Below are positions 17,501-25,426 of a DNA stretch of 37,096 nucleotides, one piece after another. A model generated the notes under the pieces. That model was not told the origin of the DNA and ran no database searches. It was given only the letters and a program-made list of their open reading frames with translations. Position 1 is the first letter of the stretch. Each line of letters opens with the position of its first letter. A program made the position numbers and the translations under genes. This stretch comes from Saprospiraceae bacterium (lineage in GTDB: Bacteria; Bacteroidota; Bacteroidia; Bacteroidales; JAIPBB01): contig JAIPBB010000010.1 in the NCBI GenBank assembly GCA_021739805.1, forward strand, positions 1-37,096, read 5' to 3'.

Positions 17501-17574
17501 GATTCACTCTAAAATTAGATGAACTAAATCCTTTTAAATACGTAGATAAGCCGGAGATGTTGATGAGTTTTTAG
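14524..17574 (+). CDS. M1 family metallopeptidase with a C-terminal barrel-like region
   Basis: 1016 residues from ATG 14524. The frame opens with a TTG at 14494, and ATG 14533 is also possible; MIRLNN followed by a hydrophobic core and cleavage near LKSQ forms the signal peptide. The M1 zinc-peptidase part (about 25-560) has a GAMEN-like GGDGGMEYPN (about 351-360). It also has HEVGHNW (His379, Glu380, His383) and Glu402 in WMDEGLNTFYES, a complete HExxH-18-E site. After a linker domain, the final roughly 370 residues (about 645-1016) are strand-rich with many aromatic residues and resemble an outer-membrane barrel. This would place an aminopeptidase at the cell surface or periplasmic face of the outer membrane. 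The barrel reading is inference. A repeat-filled spacer starts right after the stop. Confidence 0.85.
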   Translation: MNFMIRLNNYFFLILFAFSFLSLKSQDAVFITKPYPDYFQQYVEYTIHVELDDNLHELNGIESVIYFNNSPDSLSFLYFHLWPNAYKDDETALAKQILSMGKDEFYFSEPEDKGFIDDLDFQVNEEKVRWELDKTNIDICKIYLNKPLKSGESIRITTPFHVKLPKSDFSRLGHKGQAYYISQWYPKPAVYDKYGWHQMPYLSMGEFYSEFGTFDVNITLPMNYVVGATGDLINCDDEIKWLENKDKETRATKSFSYDDKSFPKSSAKKKTLHYHQENVHDFAWFADKRYYVLKGEIELPYSKRKVTSWAMFTNSEADLWKNSIEYINDATLFYSQKLGDYPYNNVYAVQGGDGGMEYPNITLIGSAGTAFSLEHVIMHEVGHNWFYGILGFNERTHPWMDEGLNTFYESLYTQNKYPQKTLLGSYIPETVNLNWFDLDEFKNKYDYYLGYHYTACHNKDQAINLPSEEFSMINYFAIVYLKSAASFHYLRESLGDDLFDKTMKEFYELWKFKHPQPNDFREFFEKQTAKDLSWFFDDVLGSTKKLDFKIASIKKQDSSLKIKVKNNKNTKGPFSISAIGDYNEIDTTIWFDGFEKKTIVNFPTGNYKKLKIDAAYDIPEINRQNNTIKTKGLFKKTEPLDIQFLWAIKNPNKTQLFYLPLLGWNYYNKWMPGLSVYSNPAFPGKFEFQFSPMYSFVTNNLNGYANMAYNIYPQNNIIRRIQIGVKSSQFNYSDYEFQNQYTKIAPELRINFHPIPRSGKLNQSIVLRHVNISKEAGIYDRDLKEFEQKGIYYYVNDLKYNIQNSRIINPFGATINLQQNKEMIKTSIEANYRFTYLNKKKGFDIRLFAGRFLKINSYKIDYRFRLSGNAGFQDYLYDELFLGRNVSSGLLAHQFVETGGAFKFYTPLGQSWDNIIATNLKASLPGKIPVKLYGDFGFYTDLFGAETYLCYDIGLQIFIIKNIFDIYIPLVLSDEIEKTFKLTGNNKFLDRIRFTLKLDELNPFKYVDKPEMLMSF

Positions 17575-17576
17575 AA

Positions 17577-17830
17577 GGTGGGAAGTGTGAAGTCGGAAGA
17601 CCGAAGTCGGAAGTCCTTTCGGTTGAAAGTAAAAAGGCGTAAGACAAAAGGCAGCGAGAAGCAAGAACCGAGAGACGAGAAACGACACTTCGGCTCCGCT
17701 CAGTGTCCGGTAGGATTCGAAATGAGTGGCGACATTGAGCGAAGTGGGGTCATTGAGCGGAGTCGAAATGACAAGCAGCGAGCAACCAGAAACGAGTAAC
17801 CAGTGACAAGTAACGAGCAACCAATAATGA
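17577..17830. repeat. Mosaic spacer of GC-richer repeat modules, including an inverted doublet
   Basis: The whole 288-base gap is made of repeat modules. 17577-17640 holds GAAGTCGGAAG-type units, then a GTCCTTTCGGTTGAAAGTAA module related to 26917-26940. 17665-17685 and 17775-17825 hold CGAGAAACGAG / CGAGTAACCAG-type units like those at 5843-6055. In the middle, CACTTCGGCTCCGCTCAGTG (17686-17705) and CATTGAGCGGAGTCGAAATG (17751-17770) form an inverted pair, with a partial third copy at 17733-17747. Open frames of 73 and 98 codons cross the region on both strands, but they consist of repeat sequence and I do not call them genes. Confidence 0.8.
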
Positions 17831-17862
17831 GAAATAATTAATTAGACATTAAAAAAATAAAC

Positions 17863-18615
17863 TTGAATAACACACCAAAAATATACTTTGTTTCCGATGC
17901 ACATTTAGGCATTCCTACTTACGAGAAAAGTCTTGTAAGAGAAAAATTGCTCGTTAAATGGCTTGATGAGATAAAATCTGATGCGGAAGAAATTTATCTT
18001 CTTGGCGATATTTTTGATTTTTGGCATGAATACAAAAGAGCAATTCCAAAAGGTTTTGTGAGAATATTTGGAAAGCTGGCAGAATTAACTGATTCAGGAA
18101 TTAAAATTCATTTCTTCACCGGCAATCACGACATTTGGTGTTATGATTATTTTCAAAAAGAATTAAATCTCACTGTTCATAAAAAACCTATTTCAAAAGA
18201 AATTTTAGGCAAGAAATTTTTCCTTGGACATGGCGATGGTTTGGGTCCAAAAGACTTTGGTTATAAGTTTATAAAAAGAGTTTTTGCGGGAAAATTAAAT
18301 CAATGGCTTTTTGCTCGTCTTCATCCTAACTTTGGAATTGGTCTTGGTTTATTATTCTCGAAAAGAAGCAATCATAAACAGGGAGACGACCATCTTGTAT
18401 TTCTTGGCGAAGACAATGAATGGCAATATGTTTTTGCAAAAGAAAAACTTCAAAAAGAGCATTTCGACTATTTTGTTTTCGGACACCGACATATTTCCAT
18501 AATTAAAGAAATCACAGATAAATCCAAATTCGTAATCCTTGGTGATTGGATAACCAAATTTTCTTATGGTGTTTTTGATGGGGAGAAGTTTGAGTTGAAA
18601 AGGTTTGGTAAATAG
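17863..18615 (+). CDS. lpxH: UDP-2,3-diacylglucosamine diphosphatase
   Basis: 250 residues. LpxH hydrolyses UDP-2,3-diacylglucosamine to lipid X and UMP in lipid A synthesis. The calcineurin-like metallophosphatase motifs are complete: SDAHLG (about 11-16), LGDIFDFWHE (about 46-55), FFTGNHDIW (about 84-92), GHGDGLGPKD and FGHRHISI. The start is TTG at 17863, since the residues before SDAHLG match family spacing and no ATG or GTG lies between the spacer repeats and this codon. Together with lpxK at 10561 it gives two lipid A genes in the window. It converges on mazF with 6 bases between stops and shares no obvious terminator. Confidence 0.92.
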   Translation: MNNTPKIYFVSDAHLGIPTYEKSLVREKLLVKWLDEIKSDAEEIYLLGDIFDFWHEYKRAIPKGFVRIFGKLAELTDSGIKIHFFTGNHDIWCYDYFQKELNLTVHKKPISKEILGKKFFLGHGDGLGPKDFGYKFIKRVFAGKLNQWLFARLHPNFGIGLGLLFSKRSNHKQGDDHLVFLGEDNEWQYVFAKEKLQKEHFDYFVFGHRHISIIKEITDKSKFVILGDWITKFSYGVFDGEKFELKRFGK

Positions 18616-18621
18616 AAATTG

Positions 18622-18945
18622 TCAATCAACAAAGGTTTCTCTCAATACTGATTTTACTTCTTTAATTTCGGGTTTTGATAATCTGCCCAAGACTTTCACA
18701 ATTCGTTGCTTGTCAATTGTTCTGATTTGGTCAATTGCAATCCATCCAATTTTTCCATCATGTTTCACTTCAATTCTGGTAGGATATTTTCTCGACCGGG
18801 TTGTCATAGGTGCAACAACAATCGTTTGAAGATGTTCGTTCATTTCATCAGGTGAAATAATTACACAAGGTCTGGTTTTCTTGATTTCTGTTCCAATTGT
18901 TGGGTCAAGATTTACAAGAACTATTTTATATTGTCTTAAATCCAT
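18622..18945 (-). CDS. mazF: MazF/PemK-type toxin (mRNA interferase)
   Basis: 107 residues, standard for MazF. Family features: VNLDPTIGTEIKKTRPCVII near the N-terminus, where the Lys/Arg-Pro element (KTRPCVI) forms the catalytic beta strand region, IVVAPMTTRS in the middle, and a late IDQIRTID segment. MazF toxins cleave mRNA at short sequences in stressed or antitoxin-depleted cells. Its start overlaps the end of the antitoxin gene by 10 bases, the usual arrangement for a coupled toxin-antitoxin operon. Target sequence cannot be inferred. Confidence 0.9.
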   Translation of the reverse strand: MDLRQYKIVLVNLDPTIGTEIKKTRPCVIISPDEMNEHLQTIVVAPMTTRSRKYPTRIEVKHDGKIGWIAIDQIRTIDKQRIVKVLGRLSKPEIKEVKSVLRETFVD

Positions 18946-19181
18946 TCTTCCAGATTTTCATCATTAAAAACATCATTAAACAAAAGTTTGTCGTCACCAT
19001 TTTCATTCATTTCTTTAAAAGCCTCACTCCAGCCTTTTCTTGGACGGGAAAGCGGCTTTATAATGAAATAGTTTTTTTCAAGTATTAGTTCAACCTTGTC
19101 TTTGATATTGTATTTATCAATTAAAGTTTTACTAAGCCTGAAGCCTTTTGAGTTTCCTATTTTTATTACTGATATTTCCAT
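18936..19181 (-). CDS. mazE: AbrB/MazE-type antitoxin
   Basis: 81 residues from ATG 19181. The frame opens 24 bases further upstream, but the family motif (SVIKIGNSKGFRLSK) begins right after this Met, and the promoter box at 19205-19212 would lie inside a longer gene. Residues 1-45 form the swapped-hairpin AbrB DNA-binding domain; the acidic C-terminal tail (about 55-81, ending DENLEEWI) is the likely toxin-wrapping segment. It should neutralise MazF and repress the operon by binding the palindrome at 19211-19229. Confidence 0.88.
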   Translation of the reverse strand: MEISVIKIGNSKGFRLSKTLIDKYNIKDKVELILEKNYFIIKPLSRPRKGWSEAFKEMNENGDDKLLFNDVFNDENLEEWI

Positions 19182-19204
19182 AATATTTCTTTGAAATGTA
19201 ATCA

Positions 19205-19229
19205 CAAAGTTACTACATTATTTGTAGTA
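19205..19229 (-). promoter_or_regulatory. mazEF promoter with overlapping palindromic operator
   Basis: On the minus strand TAACTTTG (19205-19212) fits the TAnnTTTG -7 box, 24 bases from the mazE start. Directly upstream, sharing its first bases, is a perfect palindrome TACTACA-N5-TGTAGTA (19211-19229) lying between the -7 and -33 positions. This is where an AbrB-type antitoxin would bind to block transcription; binding is inferred. Confidence 0.6.
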
Positions 19230-19299
19230 TGCAAAAAAAAATCATCCAAATGTAAGAATGTTAGATATAATTAGAATATCGTTCTTAAATAGACTTTAT

Positions 19300-19857
19300 T
19301 TACTTTATTAAATAAATTCGATTCTCATCTAATTTATAGAACATTGGGGCTACAATCACTTTCGGATATCTTAGTCGAATTCGTTTTGATTCATTTACTA
19401 CAAAGTCAATTTCATTTTCTAACTCAAACATAGGGGCAAACATAGTGAAGTGGTTCGTAGCTTTTTTATAATCCCATCCTGCATTGTTAACAAGTCCCTG
19501 TATGAATTGCTCTTTTCTGGAAAATAGGTTTACCATACCGCAATTATCGTGTCCGATAAGTGCTATGTGTTTTACACCTCCGACTGCAATTGCATAGGAA
19601 ATTTTAAATTCGCTATGTCGTAAATTAGCTCCGCCTGTACGAATGATATAAGAGAAATTTTCAGGAATTCGAAGATGTTTTCTATTGTCCATACACATTC
19701 CTGTAAGAAGCTGTGCACTTGACCATTCGTCCAGCGGTCTGTCAAGATTTTGATATTCCAGTAATAGACCAATTGGTGTATTACTGTATTCCGGAAAAAT
19801 ATCTTCTTTTTTAGATACATCGATTAGTTGGTTCATGTATTTTTTTAGAGTTAACAT
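19300..19857 (-). CDS. Beta-carbonic anhydrase-like protein
   Basis: 185 residues, at the short end of the beta-carbonic anhydrase family. The zinc ligands and catalytic dyad are present: CMDNR gives Cys55, Asp57 and Arg59, and GHDNCG gives His103 and Cys106. RTGGANLR (73-80) and the following helix with VGGVKHIALIGH match the fold core. It should reversibly hydrate CO2 to bicarbonate in the cytoplasm. The end (VIVAPMFYKLDENRIYLI) matches the family's last strand. Short, divergent members of this superfamily may have other substrates, so the activity is probable rather than certain. It has no operon partner; no -7 box was found upstream. An alternative start is Met8 (19836). Confidence 0.8.
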   Translation of the reverse strand: MLTLKKYMNQLIDVSKKEDIFPEYSNTPIGLLLEYQNLDRPLDEWSSAQLLTGMCMDNRKHLRIPENFSYIIRTGGANLRHSEFKISYAIAVGGVKHIALIGHDNCGMVNLFSRKEQFIQGLVNNAGWDYKKATNHFTMFAPMFELENEIDFVVNESKRIRLRYPKVIVAPMFYKLDENRIYLIK

Positions 19858-19982
19858 AATAAGTTAAAGGAATGTTTTTGTTTTTTATTTAATTTTTGAT
19901 TAATAGGAATATTATTTTTTAGTTCTTAATTAATTTAACCGTATTGACTAAGTTTAACAATCAGTATGATTTTTGTAAAAAT

Positions 19983-20171
19983 ATGAAAACTCATCAAAAG
20001 GTTAGTAAAAGAAAAGGTTTTTTTATTTTTAGAATTTATAATAATAGAATTTTTTCTTTAGCAAATGAGATATTAAGTACTTTTACCGGCATTTTATTTT
20101 TAATAATCTTATTTTTAATGAAACCTCATATGGTTATAAATATGATTGTGTTTCTTTATTATATTTTGTGA
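19983..20171 (+). CDS. Possible small membrane protein
   Basis: 62 residues from ATG 19983. A basic N-terminus (MKTHQKVSKRKG) is followed by two hydrophobic stretches (about 32-45 and 49-61), the last running to the C-terminus. No family is recognised, there is no convincing ribosome binding site, and the codons reflect the high AT content of the spacer. It lies in the 362-base gap between the carbonic anhydrase-like gene and the AI-2E permease. It could be chance; in that case the gap holds nothing else I can identify. Confidence 0.25.
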   Translation: MKTHQKVSKRKGFFIFRIYNNRIFSLANEILSTFTGILFLIILFLMKPHMVINMIVFLYYIL

Positions 20172-20219
20172 TTATTAACAAAATCAATTATTGTATAAGT
20201 AAATAATTATTACTCCAAA

Positions 20220-21285
20220 ATGAACACAACAAAAACTACCAATAGACTTTTATTAATAATTGTAATTCCTGTGATTTTTTATTTGCTAAAAATATTATCC
20301 TTCATTTTTGTACCCCTAATTCTTTCAATGTTTATAACACTGTTGTTTTTACCATTGATGAGATGGCTTAAGAAGAAAAATGTTCCAAAACCAATAAACA
20401 TATTAATTGTAATTTCAATAATTGCCGGAATCCTAAAATTAGGTGGTGAATTAATTCGGATTTCGAGTAAAGAAATAATGTCTGCCAAGGGTGTGTTTTT
20501 TGAAAAGGCGGAAACAAAGCTTTTAAGTATAGTTGTGTCAATAGAAGATTTTTTTGGAATTGAACGTGTTGTTGGTGATAACGTTTTAGTTCATTATTTT
20601 CAGAATAAAAGTATTATCGGGAATTTTGGTTCAACATTAGATTTTATTGGCAATACTCTTACAATGACACTTATGACAGCTTTTTTTGTTATTCTATTAC
20701 TTTCAGAATCAATCAACTTTCAGAAATTGCTGAACAGCACAGTATTTAAGCAAAACTATTCTTCTGTTAAAGCTTTTATGAAAATCGAAAAAGACATTAT
20801 TAAATTTGTTAAAGTTAAATTTCTGATAAGCCTATTTACTGGAGTTGGTTTTAGCCTTGCTTGTTACTTTTTTGACGTAAGTTTTCCTATTTTTTTGGGG
20901 GATTTTTGCTTTTCTTATCAATTTTGTTCAAATGGTTGGCTCGGTTATTTCGGTAGTTTTATTGTCTTTATTTGCCTTTGTAGAACTTGATCCAAGCGGC
21001 ACACTAATCTTTTTCATTCTTACAATAACTGCTGTTCAGATTTTAATGGGTGGAGCATTAGAACCGATTTTTATGGGAAAAACATTTTCTCTAAACGTTG
21101 TAACAGTTTTAATAATGCTCATGCTGTGGGGATACATTTGGGGAATTCCCGGGTTAATAATGTCTATACCAATTACAGTATTTATTAAGATTATTTTAGA
21201 GCAATTTCCAAGAACCGAAGTTATAGCAAATTTAATGTCCGGTTCTCCACCGCAGGTTAAAATCCTTTTGAAGAAAAAGCAGTAA
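20220..21285 (+). pseudogene. AI-2E family (YdiK/TqsA-like) permease, interrupted by a one-base frameshift
   Basis: Two overlapping frames encode one protein of about 354 residues. The first (from ATG 20220) has N-terminal membrane segments and a long central region (RISSKEIMSAKG ...), then VGFSLACYFFDVSFPIF. The second resumes with IFAFLINFVQMVGSVISVVL and continues to the typical end (ALEPIFMGKTFSLNVVTVLI, WGIPGLIMSIPITVF). The frames join if one base is removed from the run of seven T and five G at 20890-20901. AI-2E family proteins have about 7-8 membrane helices and export small molecules or ions. The break could be a true mutation, slippage in a homopolymer, or a sequencing or assembly error. 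Confidence 0.85.
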
Positions 21286-21288
21286 TCA

Positions 21289-21608
21289 TTACATTGGTCT
21301 TTTTTTAATCATACCTCCTTTTGCATCTTTTATACTATGCATTACTATAAAGCATTTTTGTAAATTTTATCTATTTCGGTATGTAGTTTTGTTAACTCTA
21401 AGCATGTGATTAATGTGTAAATATTATCAGTTTGTTTCAATGTTTCCCCTTGTTTTGCAAAACCTTTTTTGCCGGAATAAATTGTACATTCTCTTCCCAT
21501 TTTTTCAATTATTGCCAGCCTGATTTCTTCATGTTTATCGGATATTATTGTTACACCCATTTATAAAGAAATAGTCGATTACTATCTGTTTCATTGATAA
21601 ATAAACGA
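21289..21608 (-). pseudogene. Remnant of a YitT-type protein (DUF2179 domain), N-terminally deleted and frameshifted
   Basis: A 71-codon frame (21345-21560) encodes most of a DUF2179 domain: GVTIISDKHEEIRLAIIEKM, GRECTIYSGKKGF, TDNIYTLITCLELTKLHTEI. It stops at KNAL. In another frame the next codons read FIVMHSIKDAKGGMIKKRPM and stop (21289-21291), which is the family's usual C-terminus; one base is missing near 21348. Upstream, in a third frame, codons reading SMKQIVIDYFFING (to about 21605) resemble the segment that links the last membrane helix to DUF2179. The five-helix membrane part is absent: the gapA terminator lies immediately beyond. It ends 3 bases from the end of the frameshifted permease gene. 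I consider it a decayed gene. Confidence 0.75.
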
Positions 21609-21611
21609 ATT

Positions 21612-21647
21612 AAAAAAAAAAAGGACACAATTTTTTGCATCCTTTTC
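21612..21647 (-). terminator. Rho-independent terminator of gapA
   Basis: On the minus strand AAAGGATGCAA and TTGTGTCCTTT pair (two G-T wobbles) around an A-rich loop, followed by a run of more than ten T. It begins about 20 bases past the gapA stop codon. Confidence 0.8.
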
Positions 21648-21667
21648 AAATAATTTATGTTTTGGGC

Positions 21668-22678
<1,011 letters not shown>

Positions 22679-22714
22679 TTAAATTTTTATTGTATCGTTA
22701 ATAATTTCAATTGC

Positions 22715-22722
22715 CAAAATTA
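22715..22722 (-). promoter_or_regulatory. -7 box TAATTTTG for gapA
   Basis: Exact TAnnTTTG match on the minus strand, 43 bases from the gapA start codon. No clear -33 TTTG at the expected spacing. Confidence 0.45.
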
Positions 22723-22790
22723 GTATTTTTTTACAAGAAATTTATTCCAAATAATAAATAAATTGCTTCCACCCTGAATTTAACTACCCC

Positions 22791-22850
22791 ATTACATTAT
22801 TATCGCATTATCGCATTATCCCATTATCGCATTATCTCATTTAAGCATTT
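22791..22850. repeat. GCATTATC tandem array
   Basis: About five degenerate copies of an 8-9 base unit (GCATTATC). It is the same unit as at 7885-7953, 15 kb away. It lies between gapA and the surface-protein gene; the rest of the 240-base gap holds only the gapA promoter. Confidence 0.65.
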
Positions 22851-22912
22851 TAATATTCCATAAAAGAAATACTTTGAAAAAATTTATTAATAAGATATTG
22901 AAATAAGAAACC

Positions 22913-25252
22913 TTAAGGAATTAAAATTACTGTTCCAAGAAACTCAAAACGTTCAGCATAAGTTTCCTGGATTATTATTTTGTAGGTATAAACGCCCTGA
23001 AATTTTGAGTTATCGCCTCCTTCAACAGTTCCATCCCACATTTCATTTAAATCTTTTGTGAAATAAATTAATCTTCCCCATCTGTCGTAAATATACATTT
23101 CAAAGAAATCAATTGCTTTAAACACACCAACTGGACCAAAAACATCATTTAAACCATCTCCATTGGGAGTAAAAGCGTTTGGAATAAAATAAGCGTTGCA
23201 CCTTTTTACACCTAAATCGAAAGATGTAACATCTGTACACACAACTCCATTTTTTGAGTTGGCAACAGTGAGAGTGTAGCTTGTGCTTTCTTTTGGACCA
23301 ACAGTTATTGATGAAGCGGTTGAACCTGTACTCCAAATATATGAATCTCCTCCACTTCCGTATAAAATGGTTGAACCTCCTTTGCATATTGTATCTGCTT
23401 CGGCAGAAATAGAAGCTATAGGAACAGGATTTATAACTATTTCCATTGAAGCACTATTTTCACATCCGTTATTGTCAGTAATACTCACACTATAAGTGGC
23501 AGTTGAAGAAGGGCTTAATGAGATAGTTTGGCTAATATCACCTGTATTCCATAAGTAAGCAATTCCACCGGATGCTGTAATGTCAATTGTTTCGCCATCG
23601 CAAATTGTTGTATCATTTGTTAAAACAACAACAGGTAAAGGATAGACTTCAATGTCAGCATTTGCCACTCCAGTACAACCTAAAGTATCGGTAACTGTAA
23701 CTGTATATTGGGTTGTTACCCCGGGAGCATCAGAAATTGTTGGTTGAGTTGAGCCATTATTCCACAAATAAGCAACACCGCCAACAGCATTTGCTGAAAT
23801 AGTACCTGTGTTTCCATAACAAACAGAATCATTTGTTGTATTAACAACAGGTTTGCTGACTTTCACCAAAACACTATCGGTTTTTTGAGCCAGGCAAATA
23901 TCTGTTATAGTTACAAAATATTGTGTTGTTGAAGCCGGACTAACATTTGTTGAATTAAGAGTGTCTCCGTTACTCCATAAATATGTATATGGTGATAGTG
24001 CACCTTGCCCGTTTACTACCAGCATTGCACTATCCTTGCAGATAACCGTATCATTACTAATTGTGCTTTCGAGTACGCTATTGTCCATTATGTCAATATA
24101 AACTGTATCATAAGTGCATGCAGATGTATTAACTAAAAGAATAACTTGTTCAATACCTTCAACAATACCATCAAGAATAGGAGAGATTATTAAATTAACT
24201 GAATCTTGTCCGGCTGGTATTGTAACATTGTTTGGAATAGTTGTATAGTCAACACCATTAATCGCAGTACCCCAAATCGCATAGTTGATAATAGTGTTGG
24301 TTGATTTTGCCTGTGGTATTTTGAGTGTTAAAATTGCATCATTACAACCTTCAATTGCCATTGATGAATTTACATTGGGCATTGAATATGATGAACTTAC
24401 TACGACTGAGCTACTCATAAAGCTATTTGCTTCAAGAAAAACACCTGAATCATAAATTCCATCACCAGCATCAGAAATTGCAATTTTAATATGATATGTA
24501 AAACAAGGCATTACTCTTATCCATGCTGTTAAAACTGTTGTGAAGGCATCATACTGAATTGTTAAACCACTAGTATTATCAATGTAATAAGCACAGTTAT
24601 TACATGGTCCTGTGTTAGACAATCCATTGTTAAGCGTATTAATTGAAACAGGAGTGTTAGCTGTTCCCGGGATTATAGCAATATTTTTTTTATTATAGTT
24701 GCCACCTAATGGATTTAAGCCGCTAACAAAAAAACCAAAAACATCATTAACTGTACTACCAGAATATTCGGGATATTCTTCTGATGCGAAAACATATCTG
24801 AATTTTATGGTGTCAGAAACCGGGACAAAATCAAATTCTAAAATTGCTGCATCATAAGTATTGTATCCACTTGCAACACTAAGAAGTGAATCTCCGGGCT
24901 GATTAAGATTATTGCCTGCTGAAGTTAAAGTATTTGGTCCTATAGCAGTAGTAACATTCCCAGATGCTAAAATAACTCCCGATGGAAAACCTATATTTGT
25001 TGGAGTTGCTCCTGTCGAAAACGAGCCTATTGCTGACAATGCACCTGAGTAGGTAACATTACTTACAGTGATTCCTTGTCCAACTAAAATGTTTTGAACT
25101 AATTGTGCAGGAGTCATAGTGTTATTTACAATTAACTGGGAGTAAGAATTATTTGAATAAAGACAAAACAATAAGCCAATCAAAGTAAATTTGATGTAAT
25201 TTAAGAATGAAACATTATGATTTTTCTTTGTTAGCATTATAGGCTTTTTCAA
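22913..25252 (-). CDS. Large T9SS-secreted surface protein (choice-of-anchor L, Calx-beta-like, Ig-like repeats, gliding-type CTD)
   Basis: 779 residues; ATG at 25252 or the in-frame ATG 15 bases later. A signal peptide ends near NNSYSQ (about residue 39). Residues about 45-285 match a choice-of-anchor L region (MTPAQLVQNILVGQGITVSN, FVFASEEYPEYSGSTVND). About 300-395 is Calx-beta-like (GTAINGVDYTTIPNNVTIPA). Four Ig/PKD-like repeats of about 75-85 residues follow, each with a YLWNNGST-type strand and a TTQYTVTVTD-type strand. The last 90 residues (IPNAFTPNGDGLNDVF, MYIYDRWGRLIY, WDGTVEGG, FQGVYTYKI) form the gliding-motility-associated type B sorting domain recognised by the type IX secretion system. 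It probably serves as an adhesin or matrix protein. Ligand is unknown. Confidence 0.9.
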   Translation of the reverse strand: MKKPIMLTKKNHNVSFLNYIKFTLIGLLFCLYSNNSYSQLIVNNTMTPAQLVQNILVGQGITVSNVTYSGALSAIGSFSTGATPTNIGFPSGVILASGNVTTAIGPNTLTSAGNNLNQPGDSLLSVASGYNTYDAAILEFDFVPVSDTIKFRYVFASEEYPEYSGSTVNDVFGFFVSGLNPLGGNYNKKNIAIIPGTANTPVSINTLNNGLSNTGPCNNCAYYIDNTSGLTIQYDAFTTVLTAWIRVMPCFTYHIKIAISDAGDGIYDSGVFLEANSFMSSSVVVSSSYSMPNVNSSMAIEGCNDAILTLKIPQAKSTNTIINYAIWGTAINGVDYTTIPNNVTIPAGQDSVNLIISPILDGIVEGIEQVILLVNTSACTYDTVYIDIMDNSVLESTISNDTVICKDSAMLVVNGQGALSPYTYLWSNGDTLNSTNVSPASTTQYFVTITDICLAQKTDSVLVKVSKPVVNTTNDSVCYGNTGTISANAVGGVAYLWNNGSTQPTISDAPGVTTQYTVTVTDTLGCTGVANADIEVYPLPVVVLTNDTTICDGETIDITASGGIAYLWNTGDISQTISLSPSSTATYSVSITDNNGCENSASMEIVINPVPIASISAEADTICKGGSTILYGSGGDSYIWSTGSTASSITVGPKESTSYTLTVANSKNGVVCTDVTSFDLGVKRCNAYFIPNAFTPNGDGLNDVFGPVGVFKAIDFFEMYIYDRWGRLIYFTKDLNEMWDGTVEGGDNSKFQGVYTYKIIIQETYAERFEFLGTVILIP

Positions 25253-25302
25253 TTCAAAAATAAGACACGGAAATTTGAATAAAAGTTGCTTTGTTAGTTA
25301 CG

Positions 25303-25310
25303 CAAATGTA
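25303..25310 (-). promoter_or_regulatory. -7 box TACATTTG for the T9SS surface-protein gene
   Basis: Exact TAnnTTTG match on the minus strand, 51 bases from ATG 25252. A TTG lies only 10 bases upstream, too close to be a -33 element. Confidence 0.4.
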
Positions 25311-25426
25311 AAAAAAAAGTCAATTGAATATTCATTTCCAATATTAATTAGTTTTTTAAGCTATAATTACTAAAGATTTTATAATTTTATGGGCTTAAAT
25401 TTTAAATACAAAGCAAAACAAATATT

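Noticed and set aside
17524..17820. Open frames of 98 codons (minus) and 73 codons (plus, 17578-17799)
   Set aside because: Both lie in the repeat mosaic between the M1 peptidase gene and lpxH; the peptides are repetitive and one overlaps the end of the peptidase gene.
19240..19300. Possible terminator hairpin after the carbonic anhydrase-like gene
   Set aside because: The best pairing is interrupted and lacks a clean T run, so I could not support it.
19944..19970. TTGACT-N15-TATGAT, resembling an E. coli-type promoter before the small ORF
   Set aside because: The spacing is short and Bacteroidota use a different consensus (TTTG / TAnnTTTG).
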